Under the pieces are notes generated by a model that had not been told where the DNA came from, did not search any database, and saw only the letters and a program-made list of their open reading frames with translations. From Moesziomyces globuligerus (taxonomy: Eukaryota > Basidiomycota > Ustilaginomycetes > Ustilaginales > Ustilaginaceae), in the NCBI GenBank assembly GCA_030849465.1, contig JARVLF010000006.1:806001-870000 (forward strand): a DNA stretch of 64,000 nt, in the 5' to 3' direction. Position numbers and translations under genes: made by a program. This document shows positions 63,690 to 64,000 of this stretch, piece after piece. How positions within the stretch are numbered: the first letter of the stretch is position 1; every line of letters starts with the position of its first letter.

Positions 63690-64000
63690 GCGTGGTGGTG
63701 GTGGATGCAGGCCAAGCAGAAGGCGGCTGGCATCAAGACCGACCGAGACGGGAGTGTGCGGGGCTGCGGGTTTAGGCCAGCCAGAGGCGAGGCGCGCTTT
63801 GCGATACGGACACGCGGATGCGTCGGATGATGGCTGCCTGGATCCGAGGAGATGCGGGATGCGACGGCGGTTGCCAAAGGCGGATTGCGGCTGCGGCTAC
63901 GAATGCAAGTGCGAATGCCGGCAGCGAGCGGGTCGAGACGTGGTGGTCGCCAGTGCGTCTGGGCGAGGCAGCGAGCAGCCGAGCCGTATGAGAGTGTAGT
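63690..64000. other. 5' flank of the large glutamine-rich protein gene, to window end
   Basis: The last 311 bp lie upstream of the minus-strand start at 63689. They contain no gene I can support. A 5' exon or the promoter of the 1882-aa gene is expected here. Confidence 0.5.

Overview
The window looks like a nuclear chromosome segment of a smut-type basidiomycete (Ustilaginaceae: Ustilago, Sporisorium or a relative). The evidence is high GC with strongly GC-biased third positions, very few and short introns (73-107 bp, GTAAGT/GTACGT donors and CAG/TAG acceptors), short intergenic gaps, and a Pho85/Cdk5-type kinase, MTC1 and Cut8/STS1 homologues of fungal type. The lineage call is an inference from style and protein similarity. 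No rRNA, tRNA, CRISPR array or bacterial-style operon is visible. Because of the GC bias most long ORFs are antisense shadows, so starts below were chosen from ATG context and family alignment.

Layout. 0.3-5.5 kb: a CBS/PB1 membrane protein (+) tail-to-tail with a Zn2Cys6 transcription factor (-). 6.5-10.9 kb: a predicted mitochondrial multi-pass membrane protein with TMEM242-like and Tim17/TIMMDC1-like halves (-), the splicing factor BCAS2/SPF27 (-) and the complex I 30 kDa subunit NDUFS3 (+, one intron). 11.1-17.8 kb: the armadillo protein GID5/ARMC8 (-) and the replicative helicase subunit MCM3 (-). 17.8-20.5 kb is a gene-poor 2.7 kb stretch. 20.5-25.1 kb: two unrecognised proteins (436 aa, and a small spliced one) and the SYLF-SH3 endocytic protein LSB3/YSC84, all on +. 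25.1-27.0 kb: a 603-aa protein built from two consecutive HNH + AP2-like homing-endonuclease-type modules, the most unusual gene here. 27.6-34.0 kb: succinyl-CoA ligase alpha (LSC1, -), U3 snoRNP protein UTP5/WDR43 (-) and the PSTAIRE kinase Pho85/Cdk5 (+).

34.8-45.8 kb: a probable mitochondrial protein (+), then a divergent pair of proteasome genes, STS1/Cut8 (-) and BLM10/PA200 (+, 2010 aa). 45.9-49.9 kb: a three-exon vacuolar-type MFS transporter (-), MTC1 (+, three exons) and a tiny 56-aa gene in three exons (-). 49.9-58.0 kb is gene-poor except for an MFS sugar transporter (54.1-55.8 kb); its distal part holds relics of a LINE endonuclease and of a Tc1/mariner transposase placed back to back. 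58.0-63.7 kb: a 1882-aa disordered, glutamine-rich protein (-). Short tandem minisatellites with units of 5-13 bp recur in the gaps.

Most genes are independent housekeeping genes. The clearest functional pair is STS1-BLM10 (nuclear tethering and activation of the proteasome), which share an 808-bp divergent promoter. The HNH-AP2 gene, the possible TMEM242/TIMMDC1 fusion, the altered BLM10 C-terminus and the transposon junction are the best leads.
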